DNA from: Okeania sp. SIO1I7
GTDB lineage: Bacteria > Cyanobacteriota > Cyanobacteriia > Cyanobacteriales > Microcoleaceae
Assembly: GCA_010672585.1 (NCBI GenBank)
Contig: JAAHGF010000037.1
Location: 1-62,105, forward strand
DNA length: 62,105 nucleotides
Direction: 5' to 3'
Position numbers and translations under genes: made by a program. How positions within the stretch are numbered: position 1 is the first letter of the stretch; each line of letters begins with the position of its first letter. The notes beneath the pieces were generated by a model, which was not told the origin of the DNA, did not search any database, and worked only from the letters and a program-made list of their open reading frames with translations. Of this stretch, positions 50,597-60,313 are shown piece by piece.

Positions 50597-53509
50597 ATGA
50601 AAAATCAAACAACCACAAATAAAAAAATTCAGAAAGTTAGGCGAGATTATAACTCCTGGGTAGCAACAGAAACATTAGAAGACTATGCCTTACGTTTTGC
50701 CCCTAAATCTTTTAGAAAGTGGTCAGAATTTCTAGTAGCAAATACTGCTATTGGTGGAACTTCTTTTTTAGCTTTAGAAGCTATTGGTGGTTCAATTGCG
50801 ATTAGTTATGGTTTTGCTAATTCTTTCTGGGCAATTTTAACTGTAGGGATAATAATTTTTCTGACTAGCTTACCTATATCCTATTACGCATCTAAATATA
50901 ATATTGATATGGATTTGCTAACTAGAGGAGCAGGTTTTGGTTATATTGGTTCCACAATTACTTCTTTAATTTATGCCTCTTTTACCTTTATATTTTTTGC
51001 TCTAGAAGCAGCAATTATGGCTCAAGCTCTAGAGTTATATTTTCACCTACCTTTATACCTTGGCTATTTAGTCTGTTCCATAATAATTATTCCCCTTGTA
51101 TTTTTTGGAGTAACTGTAATTAATCAACTGCAAATTTGGACTCAACCAATCTGGTTAAGTTTAATGATATCTCCCTATATTTTTATTCTTTATAAAGAGC
51201 CAAATGCTTTATCAAATTGGTTTAATTTTGCAGGTAGATCGGTCAGTGGTGCAGAATTTAATCCACTTTTATTTGGAGCTGCAGCAACAGTTTCTTTTTC
51301 TTTAATTCCTCAAATTGGCGAACAGGTAGATTATCTCCGCTTTCTGCCAGATAAACAAAAAAATAATCAGATTAAATGGTGGTTAGCGATGATTTTAGCC
51401 GGACCTGGTTGGATAATTATTGGTGTTGCCAAACAATTAGGAGGTGCATTTTTAGCTTCCATTGCTGTTAGTCATGGAGTTAGTTTTGCTAAAGCTACTG
51501 AGCCAATACAAATGTATTTAGTAGGATTTACTGAGATATTTGATGACCCAAAAATTGTCTTAATAATAGGAACTCTATTTGTAATTATTTCTCAGATAAA
51601 AATTAACGTTACTAACGCTTATGCAGGTTCTTTAGCTTGGTCAAACTTCTTTTCTCGATTAACTCATAATCATCCTGGTCGTGTTGTTTGGCTAATTTTT
51701 AATGTGGCGATCGCTCTAGTTTTAATGGAGTTAAATGTATTTGCTACTTTAGAAGCAATATTAGGATTATATTCTAATGTAGCGATTGCTTGGATAGGAG
51801 CATTAGTTGCCGATCTTGTAATTAATAAGCCGTTAGGAATTAGCCCTTCTTACATTGAATTTAAACGAGCTTATCTACATAATATTAATCCTGTTGGTTT
51901 TGCCTCAATGCTGATTGCTTCAGCAGTATCAATGACTGCTTTTTTAGGAGTATTTGGCTCTGTTGCTCAAGCTTATTGTGGTTTTATTGCCTTGGTTTTA
52001 GCATTTATTCTTGCTCCGATAATTGCCATTATTACCAAAGGTAAATACTATATTGCCAGAGAAAATAAATATAGAAAAATCAATCTTGATGACACAATCG
52101 AATGCTGTATTTGTAATCAGAAATATGAACAGGAAGACATGGCATACTGTCCTGTTTATCAAGGTTCAATTTGTTCTTTATGTTGTAGCTTAGATTCCCA
52201 TTGTCGCGACCGCTGCAAAGAGACTACTACAGCATTAACTCCCATAACTGAAAAACCGTTACTTACCATTGCTCGGAAAATTATCTCGACTAAATTTTCC
52301 CCACAATTAGGATTAAGAGTGGTTAAATTTTCAGGTATTTTTATGTTTATTTCTGGGTTAGTAGGATTAATATTTGGAGTCATTTATTATCTCGATATAT
52401 CTCAAGATTTAGGGGCTAATTCACAGTCACGACTAATCACCCTAGTAAAATTATATTTTCCTCTATTGTTATTAATTGGTATAGGAAGTTGGTGGTTAGT
52501 ATTGACTGAAGAAAGTCGAGATTTAGCCTTAGAAGAACTTAACTCTCAAAATTTACAACTCGAACAAGAAATTAAACAGCGCCAAGAAGTAGAAAATTCC
52601 CTGCGAAAATCTCAAACTAAATTAAAAGAACAAACTCAACAGCTTCAACAAACTTTAGAGGAATTAAAACAAAAAGAAGCTCAGTTAATTCAAACAGAAA
52701 AAATGTCTAGTTTGGGGCAATTAGTAGGAGGCGTTGCCCATGAAATTAATAATCCCGTGAGTTTCATTTATGGCAATCTAGACTTTATATATGAATATAC
52801 TAAACAATTACTAACCTTAGTAGAACTTTATCAACAATATTATCCAGAACCAAAAGTAGAAATTGAAGAATATATTGAGGAGATAGATTTAGAATTCTTG
52901 AAAGAAGATTTATCTAAAATTATTTCATCAATGACAGTAGGAGCAACTCGCATTCGTCAAATAGTTCAATCTTTACGTAACTTTTCCCGCCTTGATGAAT
53001 CAGAATTAAAAACAGTTGATATTCACGAAGGTATTGATAGTACTTTATTAATTCTCAACAACCGATTAAAATCTCAATCTAATAGTTCTGCTATTGAAGT
53101 TATTAAAAATTATGCTCAACTTCCTTTAATTAATTGCTATCCTGGTCAACTTAATCAAGTATTAATTAATATTATTAATAATTCCATTGACTCCATAAAT
53201 GAATACAATCAAAAGCCAACTTCTTTAAATATTCAAGATTACTCTGGCATCATTCAAATTCGTACTAAAGTTTTAGAGCATAATTGGGTAGAAATTTCTA
53301 TTGCAGATAATGGTACTGGTATTAAACCAGAGATACTAAATAAATTATTCGATCCCTTTTTTACAACTAAACCAATAGGTAAAGGAACAGGTTTAGGACT
53401 ATCTATTAGTTATCAGATTATTGTGGAAAAACATCAGGGTAAACTCTTCTGTATTTCCACACCAAATAATGGTGTAGAGTTTATCATTCAGATTCCAATC
53501 AAACAGTAA
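50597..53509 (+). CDS. NCS1 nucleobase permease fused to histidine kinase
   Basis: 970 residues. Residues 20-480 form an NCS1 (purine/cytosine/hydantoin-type) permease: DYALRFAPKSFRKWSEFLVA at the start, GTSFLALEAIGGSIAISYGF, TRGAGFGYIGSTI, about 12 hydrophobic spans. Residues 503-540 are a Cys-rich Zn-finger-like cluster (CxxC at 503-506, C518, CxxC at 526-529, C530, C536, C540). Two more membrane spans follow (about 576-598, 618-637), then a coiled coil (640-698). The kinase has H715 in GVAHEINNPVS, N box near N861, G1 ADNGTGI (D904) and G2 GKGTGLGLSI (928-937). It should sense or import a nucleobase-like compound. Hydrolase genes follow. Confidence 0.93.
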   Translation: MKNQTTTNKKIQKVRRDYNSWVATETLEDYALRFAPKSFRKWSEFLVANTAIGGTSFLALEAIGGSIAISYGFANSFWAILTVGIIIFLTSLPISYYASKYNIDMDLLTRGAGFGYIGSTITSLIYASFTFIFFALEAAIMAQALELYFHLPLYLGYLVCSIIIIPLVFFGVTVINQLQIWTQPIWLSLMISPYIFILYKEPNALSNWFNFAGRSVSGAEFNPLLFGAAATVSFSLIPQIGEQVDYLRFLPDKQKNNQIKWWLAMILAGPGWIIIGVAKQLGGAFLASIAVSHGVSFAKATEPIQMYLVGFTEIFDDPKIVLIIGTLFVIISQIKINVTNAYAGSLAWSNFFSRLTHNHPGRVVWLIFNVAIALVLMELNVFATLEAILGLYSNVAIAWIGALVADLVINKPLGISPSYIEFKRAYLHNINPVGFASMLIASAVSMTAFLGVFGSVAQAYCGFIALVLAFILAPIIAIITKGKYYIARENKYRKINLDDTIECCICNQKYEQEDMAYCPVYQGSICSLCCSLDSHCRDRCKETTTALTPITEKPLLTIARKIISTKFSPQLGLRVVKFSGIFMFISGLVGLIFGVIYYLDISQDLGANSQSRLITLVKLYFPLLLLIGIGSWWLVLTEESRDLALEELNSQNLQLEQEIKQRQEVENSLRKSQTKLKEQTQQLQQTLEELKQKEAQLIQTEKMSSLGQLVGGVAHEINNPVSFIYGNLDFIYEYTKQLLTLVELYQQYYPEPKVEIEEYIEEIDLEFLKEDLSKIISSMTVGATRIRQIVQSLRNFSRLDESELKTVDIHEGIDSTLLILNNRLKSQSNSSAIEVIKNYAQLPLINCYPGQLNQVLINIINNSIDSINEYNQKPTSLNIQDYSGIIQIRTKVLEHNWVEISIADNGTGIKPEILNKLFDPFFTTKPIGKGTGLGLSISYQIIVEKHQGKLFCISTPNNGVEFIIQIPIKQ

Positions 53510-54309
53510 TTTAGTCTAAAGTCTTTTGGTTAGTGCTTATTATTGGTAATATTCTTTTTTCATGTTTGGTATAACAAATATTTATTAAATAAAATTTATA
53601 GGATAAAATTGAAATTTTGATACAGCAGATTCCACTTTTGTGAAGTACATTCATCGCGGGTAAGATGCCCGCACTTGCATTCATTTAATTGTTAAATATT
53701 TGTACTTCTTATACTTGGAATATACTGTATCTCTCCAATAATCAGAAGTGACAAAAAAAATTATTGTTGTTTAAAATTTTTAATCCCTCAATCTACCATA
53801 CAAACATTTGAAAATAAAAATCGTAAGCATTTCCTGCGGAATACTGCGCAAACAGCAATAAGACTTTCCCCTTAAAGGCAGTGTTTAAATGAATATATAC
53901 TTTAAGCTCAAGGTAGCTGACTTTCATAGTAATATCATGTCCGGTTGAACAGTGATAAATAAATAACTACCGAGGAGTCAGGAGTCAGGAGTCAGGAGGG
54001 AAGAAATGAAGAAGGAAGAGGAAGAATAGGACAAGAAGAAGAAAGTTTTTTTATAACTAATTATCCGGACATGATATAAGATTTAATTGTAGCTAAATTA
54101 ATAAGCTTTGATCGCGCACTAAAAACAATAGCTGATAGCTGAATGCTGAATGCTGAATGCTTACTAAAAATCAACCAAACAATAATAGGGAAATTAAAAA
54201 AATCTTAAGTAATACAACTAATAATATACTATCGACGAAAATGAAAAAGAAAATATAAAAATTATCTATGCTATTAGTAATTTGATAGATAAATTCACCA
54301 GATAATATT
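53510..54309. other. Intergenic repeats before the hydrolase gene
   Basis: MITE-2 end at 53518-53575, hairpin GCGGGTAAGATGCCCGC at 53656-53672, and a palindromic repeat at 53823-53857. A MITE with 13-bp inverted repeats lies at 53932-54077, and an AGCTGAATGCTGAATGC run at 54133-54162. No gene. Confidence 0.6.
53932..54077. mobile_element. MITE-5 (ATATCATGTCCGG inverted repeats)
   Basis: Perfect 13-bp terminal inverted repeats ATATCATGTCCGG / CCGGACATGATAT enclose 120 bp of purine-rich low complexity (GAGGAGTCAGGAGTCAGGAG, AGGAAGAATAGGACAAGAAG). Single related ends occur near 3555 and 60108. Confidence 0.75.
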
Positions 54310-55080
54310 ATGCAAAATTTATCTCTTGAAACTCTAGGTATACCACCTAATGCGTGGGAAGTTGATGAAACAACAGCAGATATTACTCGTCCTCCTCTTC
54401 CTGCTAAACCCATTGTCATCAAAACAGAAACCAAAAGCATTAAATTAGATTTAGCCAAAACAGCAATTCTAATTATAGATATGCAAAATGACTTCTGTCA
54501 TCCTGACGGTTGGTTAGCTCATATTGGTGTAGACGTTACACCTGCAAGGTCTCCCATTCAACCACTAATAAATTTCTTACCACAATTGCGATCGCAAAAC
54601 GTCCCGATAATTTGGTTAAACTGGGGAAACCGTTCCGACCTACTGAATATTAGCGCTGGGTTACGCCATGTGTATAACCCTACTGGGAAAGGTATAGGTT
54701 TAGGCGACCCACTACCAAAAAATAACGCCCCCGTACTCATAGAAGGAAGTTGGGCAGCAGCAGTTGTGGATGAGTTGGAGCAACAAGTAGGAGATATTCG
54801 CGTGAGTAAATATAGGATGAGTGGGTTTTGGGATACTCCCCTTGATAGCATCCTGCGAAATATTGGCAAAACAACTCTCTTATTTGCAGGAGTGAATGCA
54901 GACCAATGTGTAATGGCAACATTACAAGATGCAAATTTCCTTGGTTATGACTGCATTTTAGTTTCAGACTGCACTGCCACTACTTCCCCTGAATATTGTT
55001 GGCAAGCTACTATTTATAATGTGAAACAATGTTTTGGGTTTGTCACAAATTCTCATGCTATTTTAGAAGCTATTAATTGA
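54310..55080 (+). CDS. Cysteine hydrolase, isochorismatase family
   Basis: 256 residues. The catalytic triad is visible: Asp in LIIDMQNDFCHPDG, Lys in VSKYRMSGFWDTPLD, Cys in AGVNADQCVMATLQDA. The cis-peptide region (GVNADQC) and FGFVTNSHAIL at the end fit ureidoacrylate/biuret/N-carbamoyl amidohydrolase relatives (RutB and similar). It has a 50-residue N-terminal extension (LETLGIPPNAWEVDETTAD) also seen in larger members. It probably cleaves an amide or ureido bond to release ammonium or carbamate. Next to an NCS1 permease-kinase, a ring-opened nucleobase or hydantoin product is a reasonable guess, not proven. Confidence 0.9.
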   Translation: MQNLSLETLGIPPNAWEVDETTADITRPPLPAKPIVIKTETKSIKLDLAKTAILIIDMQNDFCHPDGWLAHIGVDVTPARSPIQPLINFLPQLRSQNVPIIWLNWGNRSDLLNISAGLRHVYNPTGKGIGLGDPLPKNNAPVLIEGSWAAAVVDELEQQVGDIRVSKYRMSGFWDTPLDSILRNIGKTTLLFAGVNADQCVMATLQDANFLGYDCILVSDCTATTSPEYCWQATIYNVKQCFGFVTNSHAILEAIN

Positions 55081-55521
55081 AGAAGGAAGAAGGAAAAAGA
55101 AAGAAGGAAGAAGGAAGAAGGAAAAATTGCTTATGGATAGTCAAAGATCGGCCACTTCCTATCTTATCCAAACAATTTTAAGCACCCTCTTTGACGGTGG
55201 GGTATTAAACCCATAAAAGAAAAGATAATATATATTTTTCTGAAAAGTTTCATGTTCAGTTAAATATTAATTACAAAAAATTGGCACTTTGTAGCTGTGG
55301 TTAAAAAGATACAAAATTCAACAATATATAAGTTAAGAAAATCCAAAAAAATCAAGGTAAAACAAAAAGTCAAATTGCCAATTTTTTTTATTTATTTCTC
55401 GATAAAAACCATGATTATTAATGCCAATATGAGTAGCTATGATGTCACTGGTGTCTAAGCAAAGCTCAAACTAAATAATCGATAATTTCCTGAATAAGTT
55501 AACACTATTACCTATAAAAAA
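55081..55521. other. Intergenic, pyrimidine/purine microsatellite
   Basis: An AGAAGGAAGAAGG run at 55081-55125, then the repeat motif CACCCTCTTTGACGGTGGGG-TATTAAACCC near 55180-55215 (also at 56330-56360). No gene. The ATG at 55522 has no strong Shine-Dalgarno. Confidence 0.5.
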
Positions 55522-55965
55522 ATGATTAGTCAATGCATGATTCCAGTCCTTAAGTCTCCCCAAGATTATCAAGCATATCGTATTAGTCCCCATGATAGTA
55601 ATCGATTAGCAATTATTTTCGACCCTGTAATTGCCAATGCTTCTTTAACTGTATGTTTAGAAATTTTTGATGTGGGGGGAAAAACTCCTCCAAATCGACA
55701 TAATTTAGCGGTAGAAATGTTCTTTATTATTAAAGGAGAAGGAAGGGCAATATGTGATGGAAAATCTGTTAATATTCGTGCTGGTGATAGTATTCTAGTA
55801 CCACCAACAGGGATTCATGTCATAGAAAATACTGGCTTAACTCGTCTCTATACTTTATGTATTATGGTGCCAAATGAAGACTTTGCCGAACTAATTCGTA
55901 GTGGAATACCAGTAGATTTAGACGAAGAAGATATGCAAGTTCTTTCTCGCTCAAGTTGTATTTAA
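55522..55965 (+). CDS. Cupin-domain protein
   Basis: 147 residues, single small beta-barrel. Cupin motif 1 is NRHNLAVEMFFIIKGEG (metal-ligand His/Glu candidates) and motif 2 is GDSILVPPTGIHVIEN. Family members bind a divalent metal and act as isomerases, dioxygenases or small-molecule binders. It shares orientation with the cysteine hydrolase upstream and CocE-like hydrolase downstream. It could be a metabolic enzyme or sensor of the same pathway. An internal ATG at 55537 is an alternative start. Confidence 0.85.
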   Translation: MISQCMIPVLKSPQDYQAYRISPHDSNRLAIIFDPVIANASLTVCLEIFDVGGKTPPNRHNLAVEMFFIIKGEGRAICDGKSVNIRAGDSILVPPTGIHVIENTGLTRLYTLCIMVPNEDFAELIRSGIPVDLDEEDMQVLSRSSCI

Positions 55966-56950
55966 GAAGGAAGAAGGAAGAAGGAAGAAGGAAGAAGAAA
56001 TAAGGAAAAAAGGTGGATTGGGACTCAAAGTTCAACAAGCGTTTCAACAATTAATTAGGGTTTGCTGAAAAAGTCTGATGGTGATGATAGGCAACAGGGA
56101 ACAGGCAACGGGCAACAGTTTAGACTATCTGCTACGGCAAAATTTTCGGCATTGTCAGGGGAAAAGTATTAGCATTTTGAGACTACAACAACCAAAAACC
56201 TTGCACCCCCTCAGCAATATTTAACCCTGGAAGCCTTGACAGGTAATGATTACAATTTTATTCAGCAAGCCCTAATTATTAATTATTAATTATTAATTAT
56301 TAATTATTAATTATTAATTATTAATTAGTAAACACCCTGTAGATTGCGGGGTATTAAACCTAAAATAAAAAGATAATTTTTGATATAGCAACTACCATTA
56401 TTACTTTTGACTTATGGAATATCTAAAACAACAGTATATCAATAATCAACCTTCTATCCTAGATGACTAAACGCCTTTTTTATTCTCCTATAAAAAAGGA
56501 AGACAAAAGAAGAAAATATTACCCAAAATACCAGTTCCCCAATTCTATTTTTTCTGTTCCCTTTTGCCAAAAATTAAAATGAAAAATTTATATTATATCT
56601 GCTTAATTAGCACTCAAAAATATTTTGATTTCTATCCTCCGTTATATCAATTGCGTGTGAAGCTACACAGAATTATGAAACTTATTACTTGTCTGTATTT
56701 ATCTACAGTAAACTTGAAAGAATAAAAGATAAAAAAAATATTTTGATTCAATCCTCTTATTTTAAAAGATAGGTAATAGTTAACAATTAATTATTAATTG
56801 TTGAACTTCTTCTTTACCGAAAATTTGGGTTTAAAATCTCCCCTTTTAAGGGGATAAAAAAGAAAATTATGCATTTTCTTGCCTCTCTATTTCAGGAGGC
56901 ACTGTTAACTGATAACTGATAACTGAATTGAACTACTCCCTACTCCCAAA
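55966..56950. other. Intergenic: MITE-1, microsatellite, family-S repeat
   Basis: AGAAGGAAGAAGG run (55967-55998), MITE-1 (56057-56273), AATTATTAATT microsatellite (56274-56328) and a CACCCTGTAGATTGCGGGGTATTAAACC motif. A family-S repeat lies at 56750-56905 (ATCCTCTTATTTTAAAAGAT, TCTCCCCTTTTAAGGGGATA). No gene. Confidence 0.6.
56057..56273. mobile_element. MITE-1 copy, 217 bp, TSD AATT
   Basis: AGGGTTTGCTGAAAAAGTCT at the left, TTATTCAGCAAGCCCT at the right, AATT both sides. The interior is diverged and resembles 20598-20807 (ACTATCTGCTACGGCAAAAT, GGCATTGTCAGGG), so these two form a subfamily. Confidence 0.85.
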
Positions 56951-58606
56951 ATGAAAGTATTACCCAAAGAAACAGCTTCAATATTTACCAGAGATAAAAT
57001 ACGTCTAGACGCTGATATTTATCGCCCTGATGCAGAGGGTGAATTTCCAGTACTATTAATGCGACAACCTTATGGCAGATCGATCGCCTCCACAGTAGTC
57101 TACGCTCATCCAAAATGGTATGCTTCCCATGGTTATATTGTGATTATTCAAGATGTAAGAGGTAGAGGTACATCTGAAGGAGAATTTCAACTATTTACCC
57201 ATGAAATTGAAGATGGAATTGATACTATTAATTGGGCAGCAAATTTACCAGGTAGCAATGGCAAAATAGGAATGTATGGATTCTCTTATCAAGGCATGAC
57301 TCAACTATATGCTGCTAGTGCTAAACCTCCCGCTTTAAAAACAATTTGTCCTGCTATGATTGCCGATAATTTATATTCAGAATGGGCTTACGAAGGAGGA
57401 GCATTTCGTTTACAAACAAACTTGGGTTGGGCAATTCAACTAGCAACAGAAACTGCCCGTTTACGAGGAGATGAACAAGTTTATCAAGAACTTTATCAAG
57501 CTGCTAAAAATTTGTCTTTTTCGACTCCAATTCCTGCTTTATCGGAAGTAATGAATAAGTATGCACCAGACTCTTTTTATCATCAATGGTTAGAACAAGA
57601 CCGACCTGGTGAATATTGGCAAAATCTGTCACCAAATTTAGAAAATATAGACCTACCAATGTTACATATTGGTGGTTGGTTTGATACCTATTTACGAGGT
57701 ACAATTAATTTGTATCAAAAAATATCTTGTCGTAGTAAATTCCTACAAAAATTAATAGTAGGTCCTTGGTCTCATATTCCTTGGGGAAGAAAACTAGGAA
57801 CTATAAATTATGGTTTAGTCGCTTCTAACCCCATAGATGATATACAAATATTATGGTTCGACCAATTTCTCAAAGGAATAAATACAGGAATATTAGAGCG
57901 ATCGCCTGTTTCTTTATTTGAGATGGGAAGTAACGAATGGCGTAATTTTGATTCCTGGCCGAGTAATAATTATCAGTTCTATTATTTAGCTAGTACAGGA
58001 CTTGCGAATATGAGAGAAGATTCAGGGAAACTCAACGATAATTGTCCTGATATTTCTACTGATGATATATTCGTACATGACTCTTGGCGACCCGTTCCAG
58101 CATTAGGCGGTCATGCCACATTTCCAGCAGGTTCTTTTGAACGTTCAGAATTAGATTGTCGTACCGATATTTTGACTTATACTTCTGAATTTTTAACAGA
58201 AGATTTACACATAGCTGGAGATATTTATCTAGAAGTATATTGTACAGCAGATACCAGTAGTTTTGACCTTTCAGCTGTGTTATCTGAAGTTAAACCAAAC
58301 GGCAATGTTTATAATTTTACCCAAGGTTATATCAAGGTTGTTTCTAACAATCTACCAGTGAAAATATCTTTACAACCAACTTGTATAAAAATTGAGAAAG
58401 GTAATGCTATTCGACTAAGTTTAAGTGCAGCTTCTTTTCCTGCATATTTAATTAATCCTGGCATAGATAAACCACCAAAAGAAGTACGATTAATTGACGC
58501 AAAAATTATTACTATAACTGTTAGTTCAGGAAAAAATAATCCTTCACGAATTTCTTTATCTACAGCAGGAAACAGGGAACAGGAGGGAAAACATTCCCCT
58601 GTCTGA
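56951..58606 (+). CDS. CocE/NonD (X-Pro dipeptidyl-peptidase) family hydrolase
   Basis: 551 residues. The alpha/beta-hydrolase nucleophile is Ser112 in MYGFSYQGMTQ. The N-terminal MRQPYGRSIASTVVYAHPKW, VIIQDVRGRGTSEG and GWFDTYLRGTINLY (Asp candidate) match the CocE/NonD family. A C-terminal jelly-roll domain (DLHIAGDIYLEVYCTADTSS onward) is complete. No signal peptide, so probably cytosolic. Members act on esters or amides of diverse small molecules (cocaine esterase and beta-lactam acylases are known examples). Fourth same-strand gene after the NCS1-kinase; likely part of the same catabolic theme. Confidence 0.92.
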   Translation: MKVLPKETASIFTRDKIRLDADIYRPDAEGEFPVLLMRQPYGRSIASTVVYAHPKWYASHGYIVIIQDVRGRGTSEGEFQLFTHEIEDGIDTINWAANLPGSNGKIGMYGFSYQGMTQLYAASAKPPALKTICPAMIADNLYSEWAYEGGAFRLQTNLGWAIQLATETARLRGDEQVYQELYQAAKNLSFSTPIPALSEVMNKYAPDSFYHQWLEQDRPGEYWQNLSPNLENIDLPMLHIGGWFDTYLRGTINLYQKISCRSKFLQKLIVGPWSHIPWGRKLGTINYGLVASNPIDDIQILWFDQFLKGINTGILERSPVSLFEMGSNEWRNFDSWPSNNYQFYYLASTGLANMREDSGKLNDNCPDISTDDIFVHDSWRPVPALGGHATFPAGSFERSELDCRTDILTYTSEFLTEDLHIAGDIYLEVYCTADTSSFDLSAVLSEVKPNGNVYNFTQGYIKVVSNNLPVKISLQPTCIKIEKGNAIRLSLSAASFPAYLINPGIDKPPKEVRLIDAKIITITVSSGKNNPSRISLSTAGNREQEGKHSPV

Positions 58607-59003
58607 AGTTCATCATCAGCAAAAGAAATAATATTTCCTTATATTCAATCAAGAACGGTTTTAACCACAGGTAATTAGGGTTTGCTGAATAAATCTAAAA
58701 GCATTGACATATAAAGGTTGAGCGCATTTTTTAGTTGAGAAAAATCCAAGCTTTTAGGTGCTTAGGTTCAAAAAATTAGCATTTTAGGCGCATAGTTGCG
58801 CAGAAAAATCAAAAGACGATTCTTCCTCCTACTTTCTCTATAATTCCCATTTATACTGACTCCTGACTCCTGACTCCTACCCTAACCCATAAGACTTTTT
58901 CAGCAAACCCTAATTATCCATTATCCATTATCCATTATCAATTAATGAATTTTTCCTTCTGCTATATAATAATTTTTAGAAGTAAATTAAAAAATATATA
59001 AAT
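58607..59003. other. Intergenic: MITE-1 and family-S fragment
   Basis: A family-S end (58625-58672: ATTCAATCAAGAACGGTTTT) followed by MITE-1 at 58677-58911 and TATCCATTATCCATTATC microsatellite. No gene. Confidence 0.6.
58677..58911. mobile_element. MITE-1 copy, 235 bp, TSD AATT
   Basis: AGGGTTTGCTGAATAAATCT at the left, AGACTTTTTCAGCAAACCCT at the right, AATT both sides. The interior includes TTAGGTTCAAAAAATTAGCA and GCGCAGAAAAATCAAAAG, which match the tandem unit at 25590-26128. Confidence 0.88.
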
Positions 59004-59672
59004 ATGTTCTATAGTCGTAGTCTTTTAGAAATTGCTGAATATATTTTTATTACTGCTTCTGTTGTAGGATTTTTGGCAAATTATATATTCGATAAACCAA
59101 TTATTTATGCAGTAGGATGTGTTTTGATTTCTCTGCTAATTAATTTAGTTAATCGACATAAATTAGCAGCACAAATTAAAGTAATTAAATTTGATAATAC
59201 TGGAAAAATAGAGCAATATCAAGAGTCAATTTCCCAAATGATTTCCCAGTTACAAAATAGTATAGCTTTGTTTGAATCTACTGCTGAAAACTTAGAAGAT
59301 AATCAGGAAAATATCAAAATTAAACCTTTGCTGGAGACCATTAAAAGTTTATCTAATCGATTTGATATTCAGGAGCAAACTATTAAACTTTTACAAACAG
59401 AACTAGAAATGATTTCTCAGCAGTTTAAACAGCGACCAGAATTACAGCAAATTAATGATTTAACAAGTGTGATTATTGATTTACAGCAGTTTATTAAAAA
59501 ATTACCAGAGTGGAGCGATCTACGACAACATCAGTTTCAAAAGTTAGAAGAAAAAGTTAATCATGCTTTGCATAAACTTGAGGAAAGTATTGCAGAAGGA
59601 AAAAGGAAGACCGAAGTTGGAAGAAGGGAGAAGGAAGAAGTGGATGGGGACTCAAACCACAACCAATTGTAA
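59004..59672 (+). CDS. Membrane-anchored coiled-coil protein, unknown
   Basis: 222 residues, family not recognised. Two membrane segments at about 10-28 (IFITASVVGFLANYI) and 32-48 (IIYAVGCVLISLLINLV). Then about 150 residues of coiled coil (QYQESISQMISQLQNSIALF, QEQTIKLLQTELEMISQQF, LEEKVNHALHKLEESIAEG). The last 25 residues (GKRKTEVGRREKEEVDGDS) come from an AGAAGGAAGAAGG microsatellite like those between other genes, so the original end was probably near residue 197. Similar small membrane-plus-coil proteins are common in cyanobacteria; role unknown. Confidence 0.75.
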   Translation: MFYSRSLLEIAEYIFITASVVGFLANYIFDKPIIYAVGCVLISLLINLVNRHKLAAQIKVIKFDNTGKIEQYQESISQMISQLQNSIALFESTAENLEDNQENIKIKPLLETIKSLSNRFDIQEQTIKLLQTELEMISQQFKQRPELQQINDLTSVIIDLQQFIKKLPEWSDLRQHQFQKLEEKVNHALHKLEESIAEGKRKTEVGRREKEEVDGDSNHNQL

Positions 59673-60313
59673 TATCAAAGACCATATTGAATCTAAATTT
59701 AGATTCACAATACTAGATCATAAACTTCAAGATATAGCAATCCTAAATCATTGAACAGAGAACAGGTAACAGGGAGAAATAATTGGGGTTTGCGTATGGA
59801 AAGTCTTTTTGCTCTTTGTAGGAGACAGGAGACAACCCACCCCTCACCCCTCCCCCTCCCAACCCACCCCTAACCCCTCCCAGGAGGGGAGGGGGAGACA
59901 GGAGACAGGAGAAATGGGAATGAGAGGGGAGGTAGGAGTAAGAATTTTCAGAATGATTTTTTTACCATAGTCAGCCCAAAATACTAGCTTTTTGCAGCTC
60001 TAGGCACCGAAAAGCTGGCACTTTTTTGAACCCCAAAAAGGCTAATACCTTTATTTATCAATACGCGCGAGAATTAATCAGCAAGCCCTAATTATAACTG
60101 TTTTACCGAACATGATATAATATATCGCTCAAAGCAAACGTTAGGACAGATCAAAGGCTTAAAACTCAGGCAACGTAATACTTTTCCTTCTTTCTTCTTC
60201 CTTCTTCCTTCTTTCTTCTGCTATATCTCTAAAATGAAATAAGTAATTGTCAATAATCTTCCAGATATTAAGATTTTAAAATTTAAGATACCCCTGATAA
60301 TTATCATTATCAA
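59673..60313. other. Intergenic: MITE-1 and microsatellite
   Basis: MITE-1 at 59785-60089, an ACCGAACATGATATAATAT end (60106-60123) and a TTCTTCCTTCTTCC run (60185-60220). No gene. Confidence 0.55.
59785..60089. mobile_element. MITE-1 copy, 305 bp, TSD AATT
   Basis: GGGGTTTGCGTATGGAAAGT at the left, TTAATCAGCAAGCCCT at the right, AATT both sides. The longest copy, with the CCCACCCCTAACCCCTCCC / GGGAGACAGGAGACAGG block complete. Confidence 0.88.

Noticed and set aside
53650-53680. GCGGGTAAGATGCCCGC hairpin as a terminator of the permease-kinase
   Set aside because: No U-run follows and similar hairpins are dispersed repeats in cyanobacteria.
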